A stretch of DNA of 64,000 nucleotides, taken from NCBI GenBank assembly GCA_030141605.1, contig JAQGDQ010000170.1, positions 254,001 through 318,000 on the forward strand, in the 5' to 3' direction. The notes below the pieces were generated by a model. The model ran no database searches. It saw only the letters and a program-made list of their open reading frames with translations, and had not been told where the DNA came from. The DNA comes from Tubiluchus corallicola. Taxonomy: Eukaryota; Priapulida; Priapulimorpha; Priapulimorphida; Tubiluchidae. Below are positions 62,201 to 64,000 of the stretch, in pieces. A program made the translations under genes and the position numbers. Every line of letters begins with the position of its first letter. Position 1 is the stretch's first letter.

Positions 62201-63657
62201 GGGTTAGAAAATCAGTAGGTTCAAGTGCCCTACCCAGGGGACCTCTACCGATGGATGGTGATTTAACAACTTCCTTTGTAAAACAGACTGTATGCGGCTC
62301 GTCAAGAAATAGGTTCCTGGCAAAAGAATTGATAATCGGTACTTATTTACCCAAATCGACGTGTATTTACCAACGTGAGCAAATACACGTATTATGCTTG
62401 GTCAGTATGTGTAAGCCTGTACAGCCCACTTACAAGATAAAAGCGCGCACATCTAAATAGAAGCAAACTTTAGCAAAGAACTGCAAGTGCCAAGAAAAAC
62501 AGACCGAAGTGCACTGTAACTTCCACTACCATTGAGGTAAGTTCTACGGACGTTACAGAACGTACAGTAATGTTATAATACGAATAACGAGCTTGAACAT
62601 GTATTCACATTTGCCACTGTTTCATACTAAACCAAAAATTCATTTCCACAGTTTTACTCAATAAAAATCAAAAGTATGCTAATAAACTGTTTATTTCTAA
62701 TAAGATGTTTCTTACTATTACGCCAGTTTGCGAAGTACCTTGGAATGTTGCCAGCGTTCGCAATTTTTTGTGAAATTTGCTTAATTTTTTTATTAATTTA
62801 AACAAGCATTTAGCCATTTCTGGCCAGCCACTGAAACTGCGATTTTCTTGATGCTTGGCTTCTATGTTAACTAATCTGATAAATGTGCTTGATGTGCATT
62901 TGTAATGTCAAATTTCGTCCACTTCATCCAGTGCATTTTTTTGTGCAAAAATTGTTAAAACTGTACATAATAAGCATTAGAACTTATTATGATAAAATAT
63001 TTTATTTACGAAAGGATACATTCTGATCTGTCCTGATTTGGTTCCGATAGCCAAAATGTTGAGCTCAGGATCGTAAGCCACGGCACTGGGCTTGGAAGGA
63101 AATCCATGACGTACAGTCTAAATAAAAATAAATAAATAAGGTTAATATCTGACCTATGGACTTTGTTACATTCTTTTGGCATAGCTGACACTCTTTCGAA
63201 TAAGAAATGCAAAATTTCTAAGCTTTACTTTAAATCTTCAGAAAAAAAAACTGAAAAAGGTTTAAGAAAAAAACCTAGTAATGCAATTTAATTTACCACA
63301 TGAAACATACTAAATAACCTAGATGCTGAATTTATTATCTAGCGCCATGGTAAGCATGAAAGCTGAGCATAATAAAACAAGTTGTTTATACAATGTTAAC
63401 AACCCTCAAATGAACAATAAAATGTCGTACAGTACACCAGGCAGTTACATACGTATAAAACGATTACACATCAGACTGCCATTGCAATATTGACTTTCAC
63501 AACAACGCTCGCGTTATGACGATCGTTGAACATTGTAAACTACTAAACGCGAATTTCTCACGTTCTCTTCTGAATGAAGATGTTTAGCTCCCAGAGATAT
63601 GGCTAATTCTAAAGGAATGTCTCCTTGGGTAAACCGTTCAAAAACAATTTTGGGCAT
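29947..63657 (-). CDS. llgl: Lethal giant larvae homologue (Lgl/LLGL), multi-exon gene
   Basis: Lgl is a WD-repeat double-propeller adaptor that sets the basolateral domain. It binds myosin II and t-SNAREs and is driven off the membrane by aPKC. I resolved 26 coding exons from 63117 down to 29947; every junction keeps frame (exon ends in phases 0, 1 and 2 all match). With a candidate start exon the product is about 1,259 residues. Lgl blocks in order: [144 protein letters not shown], the aPKC region [37 protein letters not shown], and GIASLVF. No R-SNARE domain follows, which excludes tomosyn. Unusual points: three K/E-rich insertions, a missing first aPKC serine, two GC-AG introns, and a repeated C-terminal motif. 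Confidence 0.95.
30056..31485 (-). other. Lgl intron 26
   Basis: AT-rich, no gene or repeat recognised. The minus-strand frame at 31205-31477 lacks any domain. Confidence 0.5.
31486..31617 (-). CDS. llgl: Lgl exon 26, C-terminal motif copy 2
   Basis: K/E-rich first half ([20 protein letters not shown]), then [15 protein letters not shown], the closer match to the GDVTVEDVKDFL motif of vertebrate Lgl. Layout, phase and last residues mirror exon 25, which suggests tandem exon duplication. Donor ACTAA|gtaagc. Confidence 0.85.
31618..32732 (-). other. Lgl intron 25
   Basis: Contains a run of 12 C at 31798-31809 beside a patch at 31700-31760 (gggccagctctaag…ttgcctccctaggcaa) that looks like an interspersed repeat, and a weak tRNA-like A-box block (ttgcctagtggtagag) near 32573. 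No B box accompanies the latter. Confidence 0.4.
32733..32882 (-). CDS. llgl: Lgl exon 25, C-terminal motif copy 1
   Basis: K/E-rich first half ([20 protein letters not shown]), then [14 protein letters not shown]. The end resembles the short C-terminal motif GDxTVxxVxDxL of fly and human Lgl. Acceptor tcttcatag; donor ACAGC|gtaagg in phase 2. Confidence 0.85.
33319..33528 (-). CDS. llgl: Lgl exon 24
   Basis: [30 protein letters not shown]; matches [21 protein letters not shown]…RFSLSAR, the end of the second propeller. The exon then enters a Pro-Glu run, [13 protein letters not shown], from a near-perfect six-base repeat, starting the third charged region. Phase 2 donor. Confidence 0.96.
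34238..34358 (-). CDS. llgl: Lgl exon 23
   Basis: [20 protein letters not shown], then KDDIQ; matches CLTNLGDVHVFSVP and the RKEDISG block. Phase 2 donor ATTCA|gtaagt. Confidence 0.95.
34359..36085 (-). other. Lgl introns 21 and 22 region
   Basis: AT-rich intron sequence around the small exon 22 (35263-35319). Nothing else recognised. Confidence 0.5.
35263..35319 (-). CDS. llgl: Lgl exon 22 with GC donor
   Basis: A 57-base exon encoding [18 protein letters not shown]. The donor is CCAG|gcaaga; no GT donor nearby gives the phase 1 needed to complete the Asp codon shared with exon 23. Confidence 0.85.
36086..36191 (-). CDS. llgl: Lgl exon 21
   Basis: [20 protein letters not shown], then VRKIGFVKY; matches VFTLPKV…KFKLTAHEG…VRKV. 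Phase 1 donor AAAA|gtatgt. Confidence 0.95.
36939..37096 (-). CDS. llgl: Lgl exon 20
   Basis: [20 protein letters not shown], then [10 protein letters not shown]; matches KEVQLMHRAPV and VLIASEEQFK. Ends in phase 0. Confidence 0.96.
37502..37618 (-). CDS. llgl: Lgl exon 19
   Basis: [20 protein letters not shown], then [15 protein letters not shown]; matches the GPTMWAGTNSGSVFAY block. Phase 1 in, phase 1 out. Confidence 0.95.
38137..38265. repeat. (TAA)n microsatellite
   Basis: About 40 imperfect AAT/TAA units just downstream of Lgl exon 18, within the intron. Confidence 0.9.
38311..38423 (-). CDS. llgl: Lgl exon 18
   Basis: [20 protein letters not shown] closes the insertion and returns to conserved Lgl at [15 protein letters not shown] (compare VVRCLYFADTFLRDG). 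Phase 1 donor ACTG|gtgagt. Confidence 0.95.
39089..39155 (-). CDS. llgl: Lgl exon 17, K/E-rich insertion
   Basis: [20 protein letters not shown], a pure charged stretch. Donor GAAGG|gtacta in phase 2. Confidence 0.87.
39966..40183 (-). CDS. llgl: Lgl exon 16, K/E/A/P-rich insertion
   Basis: 73 residues made almost only of Glu, Lys, Ala, Pro, Thr and Gly (for example [17 protein letters not shown] and [20 protein letters not shown]). No counterpart in fly or human Lgl. Phase 2 in, phase 1 out. Confidence 0.9.
40486..40636 (-). CDS. llgl: Lgl exon 15, aPKC-regulated loop
   Basis: Begins [20 protein letters not shown], the polybasic membrane-binding and aPKC-target loop. Ser700 and Ser704 (numbering with the candidate start) match two of the three conserved aPKC serines; the first is Arg. 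The exon then turns into a K/E-rich run. The donor is GC: GAAAG|gcaagc, the only choice that keeps phase with exon 16. Confidence 0.94.
41261..41546 (-). CDS. llgl: Lgl exon 14
   Basis: [55 protein letters not shown] and [10 protein letters not shown]; this is the end of the LLGL domain before the regulatory loop. Phase 1 donor GATTCTG|gtttgt. Confidence 0.97.
41893..42045 (-). CDS. llgl: Lgl exon 13
   Basis: [20 protein letters not shown] and [12 protein letters not shown], matching [17 protein letters not shown] and GTAGQVLVL. Phase 0 at both ends. Confidence 0.97.
42046..43057 (-). other. Lgl intron 12
   Basis: About 1 kb, AT-rich, nothing recognised. Confidence 0.5.
43058..43199 (-). 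CDS. llgl: Lgl exon 12
   Basis: [20 protein letters not shown], then EEEWPPFRK. The [14 protein letters not shown] block is nearly invariant in Lgl. Phase 0 donor CGCAAA|gtgagc. Confidence 0.97.
43423..43490 (-). CDS. llgl: Lgl exon 11
   Basis: [20 protein letters not shown], ending LLLTG; the WPITGG…LLLTG block of the family. Phase 0 to phase 2. Confidence 0.94.
43947..44164 (-). CDS. llgl: Lgl exon 10
   Basis: [20 protein letters not shown], then APYLAS-like [18 protein letters not shown]. Matches the VLLEEELVVIDL and YLxxLHxSAITC blocks. Ends in phase 0 at AAGAAA|gtatgt. Confidence 0.96.
44323..44471 (-). CDS. llgl: Lgl exon 9
   Basis: [20 protein letters not shown], then [29 protein letters not shown] is an Lgl signature. 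Ends in phase 1. Confidence 0.96.
45736..45870 (+). repeat. Degenerate TCCCGAAC minisatellite, copy 1
   Basis: Irregular repeats of roughly ten bases (tcccgaacctcg, tcccgaacttct, atcccaaact). The GC content stands out from the AT-rich intron. The same motif recurs at 46534-46659, and inverted at 53161-53245. Confidence 0.6.
46534..46659 (+). repeat. Degenerate TCCCGAAC minisatellite, copy 2
   Basis: Contains cccgaacttcgatcccgacc, ctgaacccc and gtcccgaaccccgatg in the same orientation as copy 1; it ends about 20 bases from Lgl exon 8. Confidence 0.6.
46680..46731 (-). CDS. llgl: Lgl exon 8
   Basis: A 52-base exon encoding [16 protein letters not shown], the YGPFPCK block. Acceptor gttttgcag; donor CTTCTGA|gtaagt in phase 2. 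Confidence 0.92.
46732..48664 (-). other. Lgl intron 7
   Basis: AT-rich, nothing recognised. The plus-strand frames at 47248-47445 and 47605-47844 have no domain. Confidence 0.5.
48665..48791 (-). CDS. llgl: Lgl exon 7
   Basis: [20 protein letters not shown], then GRYIVWSV and TTTPYG; matches the LESLCW…SSHSDGSY…W block. Ends in phase 1. Confidence 0.95.
48792..49837 (-). other. Lgl intron 6
   Basis: About 1 kb, AT-rich, nothing recognised. Confidence 0.5.
49838..49921 (-). CDS. llgl: Lgl exon 6
   Basis: 28 codons, [20 protein letters not shown] onward; corresponds to the ILIGYSRGLLVIW strand of vertebrate Lgl. Phase 0 at both ends. Confidence 0.95.
50111..50477 (-). CDS. llgl: Lgl exon 5, rest of first K/E-rich insertion
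   Basis: The first 53 residues are nearly all Lys, Glu, Ala, Asp, Gly and Thr. After PEEKK the conserved propeller resumes: [42 protein letters not shown]. Ends in phase 0 at GACAGG|gtatta. Confidence 0.95.
53161..53245 (-). repeat. Degenerate TCCCGAAC minisatellite, inverted copy
   Basis: Plus strand shows ttcgggac, gagatcggga, gggttcgg and gttcgggatt; this is the reverse complement of the motif at 45736-45870. Confidence 0.55.
53711..53800 (+). repeat. tRNA-derived SINE-like fragment
   Basis: A-box-like gggcgcagtggtgtaatggc (from 53715) and B-box-like acaagttcgtcctg (about 53777-53790) have the spacing of an internal RNA polymerase III promoter. No matching acceptor stem, so a SINE and not a tRNA gene. 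Confidence 0.45.
54499..54508. promoter_or_regulatory. NRF-1-type palindrome GCGCATGCGC
   Basis: A perfect palindrome matching the core of the NRF-1 binding site, inside a patch (about 54340-54560) much richer in CpG than its surroundings. Such sites are typical of housekeeping promoters; use here is inferred only. Confidence 0.35.
56224..56372 (-). CDS. llgl: Lgl exon 4, start of first K/E-rich insertion
   Basis: [17 protein letters not shown] is normal Lgl propeller sequence. The exon then ends in [14 protein letters not shown], the first part of an insertion not found in fly or human Lgl. Phase 2 donor GAAGG|gtaatg. Confidence 0.93.
57020..57101 (-). CDS. llgl: Lgl exon 3
   Basis: Encodes [10 protein letters not shown] and TKLLFLPNQ. 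The YGAPGVEF block is diagnostic for Lgl over tomosyn. Ends in phase 0 at AACCAG|gtacgt. Confidence 0.95.
57102..63019 (-). other. Lgl intron 2
   Basis: A 5.9-kb intron. It holds a mariner-type MITE (57270-57511), a weak tRNA-like stretch near 60950-61010 (gtggcatagtgatatcagcgg) and an uninterpreted 135-codon plus-strand frame at 61299-61706. No gene recognised. Confidence 0.5.
57270..57511. mobile_element. Mariner-type MITE
   Basis: A 242-bp element with inverted ends: cagggtgttccaaaagaaac (from 57270) against the complement of tgcactgtttcttttggagc (from 57484). TA dinucleotides flank it at 57268-57269 and 57512-57513. CAGGGTGTTCC-like ends and TA targets are typical of the Tc1/mariner superfamily. 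No transposase is encoded, so it is non-autonomous. Confidence 0.7.
63020..63117 (-). CDS. llgl: Lgl exon 2
   Basis: Encodes [20 protein letters not shown] through GTKSGQIR, the first WD strands and the family's most conserved N-terminal block. Acceptor tttttatttag; donor AGAAT|gtatcc in phase 2, completed by A of exon 3 to give Ile. Confidence 0.95.
63118..63561 (-). other. Gap between candidate exon 1 and exon 2 of Lgl
   Basis: AT-rich. No other feature seen. It is an intron if the candidate first exon is real. Confidence 0.3.
63562..63657 (-). CDS. llgl: Candidate first coding exon of Lgl
   Basis: ATG at 63657 opens 32 codons ([20 protein letters not shown] onward, ending HSEEN) up to a donor, GAGAAC|gtgaga, in phase 0, as exon 2 requires. 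The sequence does not resemble the usual Lgl N-terminus (a basic stretch ending FAFxK). The true first exon may lie beyond the window, or this may belong to another transcript. Confidence 0.3.
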
Positions 63658-64000
63658 GTTAGCAATATTTAACAAGACGATTATTTTATTGTCTATCACT
63701 ATGGTGAGGTGGGGAGGGGGCGTCAAAGGAGCACCAGACAAAAGACTACCTGTCAAATGGCCAGCTTCAATACTTTAAAATGGTCAAAAGACAACCTGTT
63801 ACTGTTAGGGGGTGGACAGAGGCCCACCAGTCAAAGGACCACTATTTGTAAGCTGTGTACAAGACTAACAGACAAAAGATTGTTTTTATTAAATAGACTT
63901 GAGGATAGAGTTTTCTGTTTTTTTTAACATGAACATAGATATGAGCATTTTTGTAATAAAATTAATTCGAAAATTTTTGAAAAGGATGGTGTTCGCTGGC
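63658..64000. repeat. Degenerate GTCAAAAGAC repeats upstream of candidate Lgl start
   Basis: From about 63720 to 63875, variants of gacaaaagac / gtcaaaggac recur four or five times with cctgtcaaatgg-type spacers, forming an irregular tandem repeat. The minus-strand frame through it (63658-63756) joins the candidate first exon without evidence of being coding. No promoter element recognised. Confidence 0.4.

Noticed and set aside
29947-63657. Tomosyn (STXBP5) as identity of the large gene
   Set aside because: [19 protein letters not shown], the [10 protein letters not shown] loop and a C-terminus without an R-SNARE coil fit Lgl and not tomosyn.
1-64000. CRISPR arrays, bacterial operons, phage or toxin systems
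   Set aside because: Introns, LINEs and animal gene families show a eukaryotic genome; the tandem repeats lack the regular repeat-spacer form of CRISPR.

Overview
The window is nuclear DNA from an invertebrate animal. It is AT-rich, with spliceosomal introns, LINE retrotransposons carrying animal-type PHD/endonuclease/reverse-transcriptase modules, and genes for animal cell-polarity and lipid-signalling proteins. I cannot name the phylum: nothing here separates a lophotrochozoan from a non-bilaterian.

Layout. 1-9 kb is repeat territory: a 75-bp tandem duplication, a LINE C-terminal relic (minus strand), a foldback-like structure built from two inverted minisatellite arrays (3361-4429), and a nearly full-length but frameshifted LINE (4675-8742). 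At 9060-9878 (minus) lies an intronless gene for a secreted cyclase-family (kynurenine formamidase-like) metal hydrolase. At 12707-15859 (plus) is a complete phospholipase D with PX, PH and two HKD motifs; its whole coding region is one exon behind a 5' UTR intron. A two-exon gene for an unrecognised acidic protein runs 26149 to 21202 (minus), with a decayed LINE in its intron. From 29947 to the right edge (minus) lies one large gene, a lethal giant larvae (Lgl/LLGL) homologue. I resolved 26 coding exons whose intron phases all agree, plus one uncertain candidate for the first exon.

Gene relationships. Lgl (cortical polarity and exocytosis adaptor) and PLD (phosphatidic acid production, membrane traffic) are both animal membrane-trafficking or polarity proteins, but nothing suggests co-regulation. 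The most unusual content is in Lgl: three lysine/glutamate-rich insertions carried largely on their own exons, loss of the first aPKC-type serine, two GC-AG introns, and an apparent duplication of the C-terminal motif exon. The other notable items are a 39-bp exact copy of PLD coding sequence about 2.2 kb upstream of its source, the foldback-like element, a mariner-type MITE, and an inverted pair of 109-bp repeats flanking the acidic-protein gene.
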